Position numbers and translations under genes: made by a program. 64,000 nucleotides of DNA from Bacteroidetes bacterium UBA2322 (GTDB lineage: Bacteria; Bacteroidota; Bacteroidia; Chitinophagales; UBA2359): positions 39,680 to 103,679 of the forward strand of contig DDVC01000073.1 of assembly GCA_002345145.1 (NCBI GenBank). Direction: 5' to 3'. The notes beneath the pieces are model-generated. The model was given only the letters and a program-made list of their open reading frames with translations. It ran no database searches and was not told the origin of the DNA. This document shows, in pieces, positions 45,147 to 54,516 of the stretch (position 1 is its first letter; each line of letters starts with the position of its first letter).

Positions 45147-46559
45147 ATGACAAACATTAAATTTGGAACTGATGGCTGGCGTGCCATTATAGCCGATACT
45201 TTCACCAACGCCAATGTAGCAAGGGTAGCGCAGGCTACTGCTTTATGGGTAAAACAACATTACCCAAACCCCTCAGTAGTAGTAGGACATGATTGCCGGT
45301 TTGGAGGGCGCATGTTTGCCCAACTTACTGCCCGGATACTATGCCAAAACGGGGTAAAAGTGTTTTTAGCCAATAATGCTTTTGTTTCTACTCCAATGAT
45401 TTCGTTGGCTACACTCCAACTACAAGCCGGCGCAGGCGTAATTATTACCGCCAGCCATAACCCTCCCGACTATAACGGGTATAAACTTAAAGCGCATTTT
45501 GGCGGTCCGGCGCTGCCGTCTTCTATTAAAGAAGTAGAAGACCTGCTGCCACAAGAGGAGGTAACTGTTGCTAATACCACACTCCAAACTTATGCAGAGC
45601 AGGGTTTATTGGTTTATGACGATATGGAGGAGCGCTACCTAAATCATATTACTAATAAATTTGATTTAAATAGCATTAAAAAAGCCGGTCTTACGTTGGC
45701 TTATGATGCCATGTATGGTGCCGGACAAAGGGTAATGCAGCGTTTATTTCCCGATGCTCACTTGCTGCACTGCCAGTATAACCCGTCTTTTATGGGGCAA
45801 GCCCCCGAACCTATTCATAAAAATTTACAAGAGTTTTCACAGTTTATTGCTGCCAATGGCTCTATTGATTTGGGGCTGGCTACCGATGGCGATGCCGACC
45901 GCATAGGGCTGTACGACAGCAAAGGAAACTTTGTGGATTCGCACCACATAATATTGCTTGCTATTCATTACCTCTTCAAATATAAGCATCAAACCGGCAA
46001 AGTGGTTTGTGCTTTTTCGGTATCGGATAAGTTTAAATTGCTTTGCCAACATTACGGTTTGCCCTATCAGGTAACTCAAATAGGCTTTAAATATATAGGC
46101 GAAATTATGGTGCAACCCGGCGCCGATGTGCTGCTGGGAGGCGAAGAATCGGGCGGTATTGCCGTTAAAGGGCATATTCCGGAGCGCGATGGTATTTGGA
46201 TGGGGCTGCTGATGCTGGAATTTATGGCTAAAACTGGTAAAACACTCAACCAATTAGTGCAAGAGGTGTATGATATAGTAGGCTCTTTTGCCTACGACCG
46301 AAACGACCTACACCTTACCGAAGCTCTCAAACAAAGTATTATGAGCAATTGTGCCGCCGGTGTTTACACTAAATTTGACTCTTACACCGTTGAAAAAACC
46401 GAAGATATTGACGGATTTAAATTTCACCTTTCGCCCAATGCAGTGGTCATGATTCGCCCATCGGGAACCGAGCCCCTGCTGCGCGTGTATGCCGAAGCCC
46501 CCAATCAACAAGCGGTAGAACATGTTCTGCAATCGGTAAAACAGGTTATACTGGGTTAG
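45147..46559 (+). CDS. Phosphoglucomutase/phosphomannomutase family enzyme
   Basis: A 470-residue alpha-D-phosphohexomutase: start IKFGTDGWRAIIAD, active-site phosphoserine loop ITASHNPPDYNGYK near 98-111, metal site TDGDADRIG near 245, sugar-binding GGEESGG near 330 and phosphate loop IRPSGTEPLLRVYAE near 437. It interconverts hexose 1- and 6-phosphates; glucose, mannose or glucosamine preference cannot be decided. The ATG at 45147 gives the usual N-terminus. Confidence 0.95.
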   Translation: MTNIKFGTDGWRAIIADTFTNANVARVAQATALWVKQHYPNPSVVVGHDCRFGGRMFAQLTARILCQNGVKVFLANNAFVSTPMISLATLQLQAGAGVIITASHNPPDYNGYKLKAHFGGPALPSSIKEVEDLLPQEEVTVANTTLQTYAEQGLLVYDDMEERYLNHITNKFDLNSIKKAGLTLAYDAMYGAGQRVMQRLFPDAHLLHCQYNPSFMGQAPEPIHKNLQEFSQFIAANGSIDLGLATDGDADRIGLYDSKGNFVDSHHIILLAIHYLFKYKHQTGKVVCAFSVSDKFKLLCQHYGLPYQVTQIGFKYIGEIMVQPGADVLLGGEESGGIAVKGHIPERDGIWMGLLMLEFMAKTGKTLNQLVQEVYDIVGSFAYDRNDLHLTEALKQSIMSNCAAGVYTKFDSYTVEKTEDIDGFKFHLSPNAVVMIRPSGTEPLLRVYAEAPNQQAVEHVLQSVKQVILG

Positions 46560-46574
46560 TGGTTAGGTTGGGAA

Positions 46575-46616
46575 GATAGTAGTGAGTAATCCGCAATCCA
46601 AAATCCGTAACCCACA
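46575..46616. repeat. Degenerate heptanucleotide array
   Basis: 7-bp units GATAGTA, GTGAGTA, ATCCGCA, ATCCAAA, ATCCGTA, ACCCACA in the gap before the DUF4846 gene. Short and degenerate; same period as the arrays at 1349 and 10277. Confidence 0.5.
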
Positions 46617-46636
46617 TTGCATACAAAATAAAATTA

Positions 46637-47752
46637 ATGCAAAAGCCTGTTCGCTTACTGTTGATTTGTGTACTCATTTACCTGTTTAGCGCCTGCACCA
46701 ACTCGCCGGCTGCTTATCGGCAATCTGTGCCAAACAATGCCGATTTAAACCCCAAACCTGCCGATACTGTGGTGCGTGCCGATGCAAAGCCGATTGAACC
46801 CATGCCCGATGTAACTGCCACACCGCTCAATGAAACACAAAACCCCGTTGCAACAACTCAACCGCCAACACCTAAGGAGGTAAAAACTGCTGCTACCCAT
46901 ACTAACCCGACACCCACTGCTGCTCAAACCGAACCGAAAACCGACAACACATCGGGCAATAGGAACACAGGTGAAATTTCGTTTCCGTGGCTAACCAATT
47001 ATAATGCAGCTAACGCCATCATAAACCGAATTAGCCCGCCCGATGGGTTTGAGCGTGTGGCAGTAGCAGAAAACAGTTTTGCCTATTGGCTGCAACAACT
47101 GCCCCTAAAAGACGGAAAACCGCCGGTTTTACTGTACAACGGCAGCCAAAAAGGTAACCAAAACGCCCATTATGCGGTGCTAAACATAGATGTGGGTAAA
47201 GAAGACCTGCAACAATGCGCCGATGCCGTTATGCGCCTGCGAGCCGAGTACCTGTACAGCCAACAAAACTATGAGTCTATTCATTTTAACTACACATCGG
47301 GACACAAAGCGGCTTACAGCCAATGGCGGCAAGGGTATCGGCCTGTTGTATCGGGCAATAAAGTGAGCTGGGTGCAGCGCGAATCGGCAGCCAATTCTAC
47401 GTCTTATGCTTCTTTTAAACAATACCTTAAACAGGTGTTTACCTATGCCGGTTCGCTTTCATTGAGTAAAGAAATGACAGCGGTGGGCAATACCCAAAAC
47501 ATAGCCGCCGGAAACGTGTTTATACAAGGCGGAAGCCCGGGTCATGCCGTTATGGTGCTTGATGTAGCACAAAACAGCCAGGGCGAAAAAGTGTTTCTGC
47601 TTGCCCAGAGTTATATGCCGGCACAGGAAGTGCATATTTTGGTAAACCCCGATAATGCCAATTTGAGCCCATGGTACAGCGCCAATATAGGACAACAGCT
47701 AAATACGCCGGAGTGGACATTTACGCCCCAAGATTTAAAAAAATTTAAGTAA
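46637..47752 (+). CDS. DUF4846 family lipoprotein
   Basis: A 371-residue protein with lipobox FSAC near residue 20, a Pro/Thr-rich linker to about 115, then the DUF4846 domain: NRISPPDGFERV, NSFAYWLQQLPLK, AVLNIDVGKEDLQQCADAVMRLRAEYL (in parts), a KQYLKQVF segment and GSPGHAVMVLDVA near 308. The family is a secreted protein of unknown function. It precedes nspC by 13 bp, so the two are probably co-transcribed. Confidence 0.85.
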   Translation: MQKPVRLLLICVLIYLFSACTNSPAAYRQSVPNNADLNPKPADTVVRADAKPIEPMPDVTATPLNETQNPVATTQPPTPKEVKTAATHTNPTPTAAQTEPKTDNTSGNRNTGEISFPWLTNYNAANAIINRISPPDGFERVAVAENSFAYWLQQLPLKDGKPPVLLYNGSQKGNQNAHYAVLNIDVGKEDLQQCADAVMRLRAEYLYSQQNYESIHFNYTSGHKAAYSQWRQGYRPVVSGNKVSWVQRESAANSTSYASFKQYLKQVFTYAGSLSLSKEMTAVGNTQNIAAGNVFIQGGSPGHAVMVLDVAQNSQGEKVFLLAQSYMPAQEVHILVNPDNANLSPWYSANIGQQLNTPEWTFTPQDLKKFK

Positions 47753-47765
47753 CCCCTGATTTTAC

Positions 47766-48905
47766 ATGTCGGTAAACTTTAATTCTATACCCTCTCCTTG
47801 TTATGTGCTGGAAGAACGCCTGCTCAAACAAAATTTAACCCTGCTTAATCAAGTACAACAAGCATCGGGCGCACATATAATTCTTGCCCTCAAAGGTTTT
47901 GCCATGTATAGTGTTTTTCCGTTGGTAAAACAGTATTTGAGCGGCGCTACCGCCAGTTCGCTCAACGAGGCAAGGCTGATAGCCGAAGAAATGGGCTGCA
48001 AGGCACACGTATATGCCCCTGCTTATACCGATGAAGAATTTGCCGAGCTGCTCTCTTACAGCAGCCACCTTACCTTTAACTCGCTCAATCAGTGGGAACG
48101 GTTTAAAGACCGGGTGCTTGCTACTAACCCGGCTGTTTCGTGCGGATTGCGAATCAACCCGCAATACTCTGAGGTAGCAACCGATATGTATAACCCCTGC
48201 ATTGCCGGGTCAAGATTAGGCATTACTGCCAACCAACTGCCCGATACGCTGCCCAAAGGCATTGAAGGGCTGCATTTTCACACCCTTTGCGAAAACGACT
48301 CCTACACCTTACAGCGCACATTGCAGGCGGTAGAAGAAAAATTTGGCAAGTGGCTGCACCAAATTAAATGGCTCAACATGGGTGGCGGGCATCTCATTAC
48401 CCGTAAAGATTACAACCCGCAACACCTGATTGAGCTGATTCAAAACATACGCCAAAAATATGCGGTGGAGGTAATATTGGAACCCGGCTCAGCCATTGCC
48501 TGGCAAACCGGCTACCTGCGCAGCAAAGTGCTGGATATTATTGACAGCCAAGGCATTATGGTGGCAATTTTAGACGTTTCGTTTGCCGCCCACATGCCCG
48601 ATTGCTTAGAAATGCCCTACAAACCCCGTATATTTGGCGCTACTGATGCCGTAGCAGGCAAACCCACCTACCGAATGGGCGGCATGACCTGTTTAGCCGG
48701 CGATTTTATGGGCGACTACTCTTTTGACCTACCCCTCCAAATTGGCGATACTATTGTTTTTGACGATATGATTCATTACACAATGGTGAAAACTACTACT
48801 TTTAACGGGGTTAACCTACCCTCTATTGGTATTTGGCAGGAAAATGACACATTTAAACTTATTAGGACTTTTGGTTACCAAAGCTATAAAGACAAACTCA
48901 GCTAA
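47766..48905 (+). CDS. nspC: Carboxynorspermidine/carboxyspermidine decarboxylase
   Basis: A 379-residue PLP-dependent alanine-racemase-fold decarboxylase. It starts SIPSPCYVLEERLL, has the PLP lysine in ILALKGFAM near 42, GLHFHTLCEN near 169, WLNMGGGHLITRKDY near 197, LEPGSAIAW near 239, and GMTCLAGDFMGDY near 306. It completes the carboxynorspermidine route to spermidine or norspermidine. The usual partner (carboxynorspermidine dehydrogenase) is not in this window. Confidence 0.95.
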   Translation: MSVNFNSIPSPCYVLEERLLKQNLTLLNQVQQASGAHIILALKGFAMYSVFPLVKQYLSGATASSLNEARLIAEEMGCKAHVYAPAYTDEEFAELLSYSSHLTFNSLNQWERFKDRVLATNPAVSCGLRINPQYSEVATDMYNPCIAGSRLGITANQLPDTLPKGIEGLHFHTLCENDSYTLQRTLQAVEEKFGKWLHQIKWLNMGGGHLITRKDYNPQHLIELIQNIRQKYAVEVILEPGSAIAWQTGYLRSKVLDIIDSQGIMVAILDVSFAAHMPDCLEMPYKPRIFGATDAVAGKPTYRMGGMTCLAGDFMGDYSFDLPLQIGDTIVFDDMIHYTMVKTTTFNGVNLPSIGIWQENDTFKLIRTFGYQSYKDKLS

Positions 48906-48939
48906 TCCTAAAACGGTAAAAAACAACACTAAAAAAATA

Positions 48940-48979
48940 GAGGCAACCAACGCTGAATCATTTTCAGGTTAGTTGCCTC
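48940..48979. terminator. Hairpin after nspC
   Basis: GAGGCAACCAAC (48940-48951) pairs with GTTAGTTGCCTC (48968-48979), one G.U pair. It follows the nspC stop by about 35 bp. A poly-A run lies on its left side, none of T on its right. The rest of the 48906-49448 gap is AT-rich without a gene. Confidence 0.5.
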
Positions 48980-49448
48980 CCGTAAACACGCGTGGTTGTT
49001 ACTTTGCAGTATATTTAACGCATGGGAACCAAGGTAAGTAATACTTTACTTTGTGAAACAGCTTTTTGCTCTCCGCTAAAAGTAAAATCCGGTAAAAATA
49101 GATGCCCGAATAACCCTAAAAAAGAAAAAGACAGAATTTAAAATTTATTTCTTAAATTCCAACATTTTTCTGTTTTACATATAACAGTCAAAATAAACCA
49201 TACAAGCACATACTTGTAAACTAAATTTCAATTCAACTCAACATATTCAACGCTATTTTTGCTGAAAAACTTGTTTGCCGCTCAACTTAAAAATTTACTT
49301 TAATTGCATATATATTTATTAAATTTGGTCTTATTTTACCTTCGCCTACAATACCAAGCATGTGCTGCATGTGAGTAACTCCAACACACTACAAATAACC
49401 AACAACTAACCGTTTGTTTTACTAATTACTCACCAAAAGCCCGCAATC

Positions 49449-50849
49449 TTGAAAATTACCATTCTAAAACATCACCAACACCAGCCGCAGGAATTGCTTT
49501 TTCCTACGGTAAACCCTCATTTTACCAACCTCCGCCAACCAATAACCAATAAAATCCCCATTACCGAACAACGCCTGCCTATTTTTATGCACCAAGGCGT
49601 GTATGACACAATTTGGCAACATGCCAACTCCAATAAAACCATTGAATTAGGCGGCGCACTGCTGGGCTTGTATGCCCGGCACCAACAAACCAAATTTTTG
49701 GTTATTACCAACGTACTTAACCAACCCGAAACCTATTTTGCCGACCCTACTTTTGTAAAATTTACTAATCAGTTTTATACCGATTTAGAAGATTACCTGC
49801 AACAAATAAACACCCGTTTCCCAATGGTGGTTAGGCTGGGCTTGTACCACACCCACCCCAATTATGGTGTGTATTTATCTAAAACCGATGCTACCGCTTT
49901 TAAACGCGTAACCTCCGAAAACTATCAAGTGTCGCTTATTGTAGATCCGGTTAAGCAGGAAGACGGCTTCTTTTTTTGGCTATCGGAAAACCCCACCACT
50001 ACTAACGATATTTCCGACAGAGGCGCTTACAAGGTATATAACTCAGCAGAGCCCATACTTTCACCTTATCAAGCTACTACACATAATTACCATTTGGCTA
50101 AGTGTAACTCGTTTTTAACCTTTACCGGTAATGCCGCTGCCATTGAACTTGTTACACCCGAGTACCACAACCAAACTACCGAAATTGCCCCCTCTACAGA
50201 TACCGAATCGGAAAAAATCAATGCCGATATAGATAAAATTAGTATCCCGATTGAACATATTAAAAAACCGCCAGAAGTTTTATTGCCCTGCCCGCTTTAC
50301 AGTATGGCTTACGATAACCGAGCCATAAACCTTAAAAACTATTTCAGAACACTTAAAAACATACACCGGCACAAATTCCCCTATATGGTATTTTTACCCG
50401 ATGATTTTGGGAAAATAACCGCCAAACCCCTAGCGCAAAACCAAACTCAGATTGCCCTTTTATATGGTAAACTTGCCAGAGACCCCCATAAAGACCTGCC
50501 ATTTTTACTCATAACCCACATTGAAAACTGCCGTTTACCACTCACGCCGTTTACCAATTTACCGAGCCAACTGAAAGAACTGCTTATTCAGGCAAAATCG
50601 GGCAATATACATTTCCATGAGCAATTGCTCGGCTGGTTAGTTATTACATCGGATACCACCACATTGCCCTATCATTTTTACGATTTGCAACAATTGGTTT
50701 TACCCGATAACTATTACCTTGGCTTTCTGTTGCAAACAAAAGCCGCCATACCGCCCGATGTGCAAAACCTGACATTAGTGGCTTACGACCACCTGCTGGA
50801 TATCCCCTATAACCATTATGATAACGTATATATTTGCAAGATTAAATAG
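49449..50849 (+). CDS. Tandem MPN-domain protein: one JAMM metalloprotease-like, one degenerate
   Basis: A 466-residue protein. Residues about 43-180 form an MPN domain with a complete JAMM set: Glu66 (IELGGALLG), His134 and His136 (GLYHTHPNYG), Ser144 and Asp147 (LSKTD), and the ENYQVSLIVDPVK ending. Residues about 308-440 repeat the same layout (IALLYGKL, LGWLVITSD, DNYYLGFLLQT) but with Val398 and Thr400 in place of both His, and Tyr408/Tyr411 for Ser/Asp. JAMM enzymes cleave isopeptide bonds of ubiquitin-like proteins or act as cysteine-thiocarboxylate hydrolases. Start TTG at 49449; in-frame stop 14 codons upstream leaves no ATG before residue 47. No ubiquitin-like or E1 gene is adjacent. 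Confidence 0.82.
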   Translation: MKITILKHHQHQPQELLFPTVNPHFTNLRQPITNKIPITEQRLPIFMHQGVYDTIWQHANSNKTIELGGALLGLYARHQQTKFLVITNVLNQPETYFADPTFVKFTNQFYTDLEDYLQQINTRFPMVVRLGLYHTHPNYGVYLSKTDATAFKRVTSENYQVSLIVDPVKQEDGFFFWLSENPTTTNDISDRGAYKVYNSAEPILSPYQATTHNYHLAKCNSFLTFTGNAAAIELVTPEYHNQTTEIAPSTDTESEKINADIDKISIPIEHIKKPPEVLLPCPLYSMAYDNRAINLKNYFRTLKNIHRHKFPYMVFLPDDFGKITAKPLAQNQTQIALLYGKLARDPHKDLPFLLITHIENCRLPLTPFTNLPSQLKELLIQAKSGNIHFHEQLLGWLVITSDTTTLPYHFYDLQQLVLPDNYYLGFLLQTKAAIPPDVQNLTLVAYDHLLDIPYNHYDNVYICKIK

Positions 50850-50881
50850 CTGTTATCCTGCCTTAATTGCCGTTTAACTGC

Positions 50882-50889
50882 TATCTTTG
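50882..50889 (+). promoter_or_regulatory. -7 element for the PLP enzyme gene
   Basis: TATCTTTG, 36 nt before the ATG at 50926; no good -33 match. Confidence 0.4.
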
Positions 50890-50925
50890 CAAGGTAAAAC
50901 CATTTTCACTAAATTTAACTTGTTT

Positions 50926-52182
50926 ATGGAACCACGACGCCTGCGTCCCGAAAGCCTGATGATGTCTTACGGCTACAAGCCGGCATTGTCGGAAGGAGCT
51001 ATTAAATGCCCAATTTTTCAAACCTCTACCTTTGTTTTTAAAACCGCCGAAGACGGTAAAGCCTTTTTTGAACTGGCTTATGGAATGAGGGAACAAAAAC
51101 CCGCCGAAGAGGTAGGTTTAATTTACAGTCGCCTCAATAATCCCGATTTAGAAATACTGGAAAACCGCCTCACTCTGTGGGACGGCGCTGAAGAAGCGGC
51201 TGTATTTGAAAGTGGCATGTCGGCTATTACAACCATGTTCTTAGAGTTTTTACAACCGGGCGATTTACTGCTGTACAGTATTCCGCTTTATGGCGGCACC
51301 CACCACTTTATTAAACACGTGCTTACCAAGTTTGACATTACCGTGCTGGGTTTTGGCGCACAGGAATTGCGCCACGAAATAGAAGAAAAAATAAACCAAT
51401 CGGGCAAAGCAGACAAGCTGGCAATGATTTATATAGAAACACCTGCCAATCCCACCAATGATTTGTTTGATATTACTTTGTGCAAAGACATAGCCCATCA
51501 TTACACCTCACCCGAAAAACAGGTGCTGCTGGCAGTAGATAATACCTACATGGGGCCGGTTTGGCAACACCCGCTGCGCTTAGGCGCTGATTTGGTTTTG
51601 TACTCGGCTACAAAGTATATTGGCGGACATAGCGATGTAATAGCAGGCGCTTGCCTTGGCAACCATACGCTCATTAAGAGGGTAAAGGCGCTGCGCACTT
51701 TTTTGGGTTCTATGGCTGCCCCATGGTCGGGGTGGTTGCTCATGCGCAGCCTCGAAACGCTAAAACTGCGCATGGACCAGCAGGCGCACAATGCCGCTTA
51801 CGTAGCTGCATTTTTGGCACAACACCCCAAAGTAGAAAAGGTGTATTACCTTGGCTTTCTGAAACCCGGCACCGAGCAGTACGATATTTACCGCCGCCAG
51901 TGCCTAAGCGCCGGCGCTATGGTTTCCTTTGATATTAAGGGGGGCGAAAAAGAGGCTTTCCAGTTTTTAAATCACCTGAAACTCATTAAGCTCGCCGTTA
52001 GTTTAGGCAGTACCGAATCGTTGGCAGAACACCCGGCTACCATGACTCATGTAGATGTGGAAAAAGCAGTGCGCGATGCACTTGGCGTTTCCGAAAAATT
52101 AGTGCGTTTATCTATTGGCGTTGAACACCACGAAGACCTGATTTGGGATATAGGGCAAGCTTTTGAAGCTGTAGAGAGGTAA
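50926..52182 (+). CDS. Cys/Met metabolism PLP-dependent enzyme (methionine gamma-lyase/cystathionine synthase-like)
   Basis: A 418-residue fold-type I enzyme: YSRLNNPDLEILENRL near 67, ESGMSAITTMFLEFLQPGD near 93, YGGTHHF near 118, LAVDNTYMGPVW near 197, and the PLP lysine in YSATKYIGGHSDVIAG near 217. The C-terminus has SLGSTESLAEHPATMTH and VRLSIGVEHHEDLIWD. The family includes cystathionine gamma-synthase, gamma-lyase and methionine gamma-lyase; these cannot be told apart safely here. The ATG at 50926 is used. Confidence 0.92.
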   Translation: MEPRRLRPESLMMSYGYKPALSEGAIKCPIFQTSTFVFKTAEDGKAFFELAYGMREQKPAEEVGLIYSRLNNPDLEILENRLTLWDGAEEAAVFESGMSAITTMFLEFLQPGDLLLYSIPLYGGTHHFIKHVLTKFDITVLGFGAQELRHEIEEKINQSGKADKLAMIYIETPANPTNDLFDITLCKDIAHHYTSPEKQVLLAVDNTYMGPVWQHPLRLGADLVLYSATKYIGGHSDVIAGACLGNHTLIKRVKALRTFLGSMAAPWSGWLLMRSLETLKLRMDQQAHNAAYVAAFLAQHPKVEKVYYLGFLKPGTEQYDIYRRQCLSAGAMVSFDIKGGEKEAFQFLNHLKLIKLAVSLGSTESLAEHPATMTHVDVEKAVRDALGVSEKLVRLSIGVEHHEDLIWDIGQAFEAVER

Positions 52183-52201
52183 AATATGGGGTTAGCCGCA
52201 C

Positions 52202-52241
52202 AAAAAAACGTACCCTGTTTGTAAGCATGGTACGTTTTTTT
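52202..52241. terminator. Bidirectional terminator between convergent genes
   Basis: Perfect 13-bp arms AAAAAAACGTACC (52202-52214) and GGTACGTTTTTTT (52229-52241). It serves the plus-strand PLP gene and the minus-strand PhoD gene. Confidence 0.9.
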
Positions 52242-52288
52242 GTTGTAAAGTATCCATCTATAATTGCGTGGTCAATCCTTGCAAGCTG

Positions 52289-54301
52289 CTATCGCTGCAC
52301 CACAATACGGCGCGAGGCAACAGAACCATCGGCAGTAGTAAGACGGCAAACATATACGCCGTTGGGCAAGTGGGCGGTATTAAATTTAAGGGTATAAACG
52401 CCTGCTTCTTGTGTTTGCCGGTTAGCTACTTGAGCAATTTGTTTGCCTTCAAGGTTGTGCAAGGTGGCGGTAAAATCTTGCGTTTTGGCAAGGGCATAAT
52501 GAATATGCACATCGCTACCTGCGGCAGGATTGGGGTAAGCGGCAATAAATAATACCGAGCCGGTGTGTTGGGTAGCAGGATTTACGGGTGCCAAGGGGGC
52601 GGAGGTAAAAACCGGCGCAGGCTCAGCAGCATTAGGGTTATCAGGTGCAGGTGCAGAAGCAGTGAGCAGATGTGCTGTTTGGTCAAGGCAGTACCTGCCG
52701 GCATTAAAACTCTCTACGGTAGATGGCGTAAGTTTAGTATCAATAACATACCAATCGGCATGGGCGCGGGCATTATCCAAATCCAACACAAAATAACCAT
52801 GATCGGCTATATTGATGTATTTGGCATGAGGGTTGGCATTAAGGGCAAGTGTTTGGGCAAGGCTAACCGGAATACCGGCAGGCAGGGCTTCGTCATTGGC
52901 GCTGGTAACGCTTGTAGCTACTAATTCTACACCCAACGAGCCCTCACCGGTAGTAGGGTTATAGCTGCCCTGGGGGTCAAGGGTTATATCGGCGGCAATA
53001 CCCAAGTGAATGTCGCCGGTAATAACCACAAAATTATCAATACTTAAGCTATCCAGCAGATTGACAATTTTTTGGCGTTCTGCCGGGTAGCCGTCCCACA
53101 TATCGGCATTATCCAATAGCCCCAGTGTGTTAATGGTGGTAAACACCACTTGGTTACCAATCACGCGCCATTTAGCTGTGCTGTTTGCAAGTTGGTTGGT
53201 AAACCACTCAAACTGTGTTTGCCCCAGAATGGTGCGGTTAGGGTTATTGTATTCGGGGTCAGTAAAACTGGTTAGTTGTTGTTCTCTGCCCTCATGTCGG
53301 GTATCAATCATAATCAGGTCGCATAGGTCGCCATATTGAAAACTGCGGTAAACCTTAGCATTTTCGCCAGACTGGGGGTCTCTTACGGGCAACCACTCAA
53401 AATAGGCTTGTATAGCGTTGGCTTTTCGCACCATATAGTCTCCTTCTGATGGGTCGTGGTTTTGTGCGCCTTCTTTCCATGCGTCATTAGTAACCTCGTG
53501 GTCGTCCCAAACAGTAATAAATGGGTGCTGTTGGTGTGCGCGGCGCAGGTCGGGGTCAAGGCGGTAAAGCGAGTGTCGGGTGCGGTAATCTTCGAGCGAA
53601 ACAATTTCGTTTTCGGGAAAATAATCCCTGATAGTAGAAGCAAAATCTAAGCTCACCCCATATTCGTAAATATAGTCGCCTAAATGAATAACCGCATCTA
53701 AGTCATTACGGTCAGCAATTCTTCCATAAGCATTAAAGTACCCTTGCTGGTAGTGGCTGCAAGAAACCACAGCAAAACGGAGTTTGTTTACATTACCTAC
53801 GGGTGTAGTGCGGGTACGCCCTATCATAGAGTAAACGCCCAAGGCATTAAACCGATAGTAATAGGTTGTACCGGGGTTTAGCCCTGTTACGTCCACCTTT
53901 ACGGTATAATCGCGCTGGGCATTGGTGGTAAAAGAGCCCGATTGAACGATGCTGGTCATTTGCGGGTCGGTAGCCATTTCCCACAAAACGGAAACGGGCG
54001 TATCAGATTGCAGCGTTACCCTTGTCCAGATGATAACGCGGTCGGCAAGCGGGTCGCCCGATGCAACACCATGGTAAAAAGGCGCATAAAGCGTATCATA
54101 GGGCATAACCCCCATTTCGGCGGCATTTTTTCGGGAGTGGTTAATAAAACCCGCTTGCAGGGCATTGGGCTCTGCCAGCACCTGTTCCCATGGTTTAATT
54201 TGTTTAAGGGCATCTAATTCCTGCGGAGTTTGGGCAATAACCCTGTTTTCAAACATGCCCGCCCACAAAAGCGGCAACACAAAAAGCAGTAATTTTTTCA
54301 T
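52289..54301 (-). CDS. PhoD-like alkaline phosphatase with T9SS sorting domain
   Basis: A 670-residue secreted protein. Signal peptide 1-24. The PhoD pattern is clear: FYHGVASGDPLADRVIIWTR near 70, an N-terminal beta domain, FAVVSCSHYQQGYFNAY near 180, LGDYIYEYG near 213, WDDHEVTNDAWKEGA near 268, and VVITGDIHLG near 435. These hold the Fe/Ca ligands. The last 80 residues are a type A T9SS sorting domain (AYPNPAAGSDVHIHY ... GVYVCRLTTADGSVA). A phosphodiesterase/phosphatase at the cell surface. The ATG ending at 54301 starts the signal. Confidence 0.93.
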   Translation of the reverse strand: MKKLLLFVLPLLWAGMFENRVIAQTPQELDALKQIKPWEQVLAEPNALQAGFINHSRKNAAEMGVMPYDTLYAPFYHGVASGDPLADRVIIWTRVTLQSDTPVSVLWEMATDPQMTSIVQSGSFTTNAQRDYTVKVDVTGLNPGTTYYYRFNALGVYSMIGRTRTTPVGNVNKLRFAVVSCSHYQQGYFNAYGRIADRNDLDAVIHLGDYIYEYGVSLDFASTIRDYFPENEIVSLEDYRTRHSLYRLDPDLRRAHQQHPFITVWDDHEVTNDAWKEGAQNHDPSEGDYMVRKANAIQAYFEWLPVRDPQSGENAKVYRSFQYGDLCDLIMIDTRHEGREQQLTSFTDPEYNNPNRTILGQTQFEWFTNQLANSTAKWRVIGNQVVFTTINTLGLLDNADMWDGYPAERQKIVNLLDSLSIDNFVVITGDIHLGIAADITLDPQGSYNPTTGEGSLGVELVATSVTSANDEALPAGIPVSLAQTLALNANPHAKYINIADHGYFVLDLDNARAHADWYVIDTKLTPSTVESFNAGRYCLDQTAHLLTASAPAPDNPNAAEPAPVFTSAPLAPVNPATQHTGSVLFIAAYPNPAAGSDVHIHYALAKTQDFTATLHNLEGKQIAQVANRQTQEAGVYTLKFNTAHLPNGVYVCRLTTADGSVASRRIVVQR

Positions 54302-54516
54302 TGATTCGTATTTGAGTGTAATGTAGTTAACAAATTCTCTCCTTATCACAAAGGTAGTGATTTTTGTTGGTGCAGCGGCAAATTTTGGCAGCCAAAACCT
54401 TAGCTCGGGCATTTTTTGAGGGCTTATAACGGGTAGGTAAAATTAAGGTTAAGGCAAGCAGTAGTTTTGCGCAAATAGTTGTAATTTAGCGCACTAAATC
54501 AAAAATAGCTTATAAA

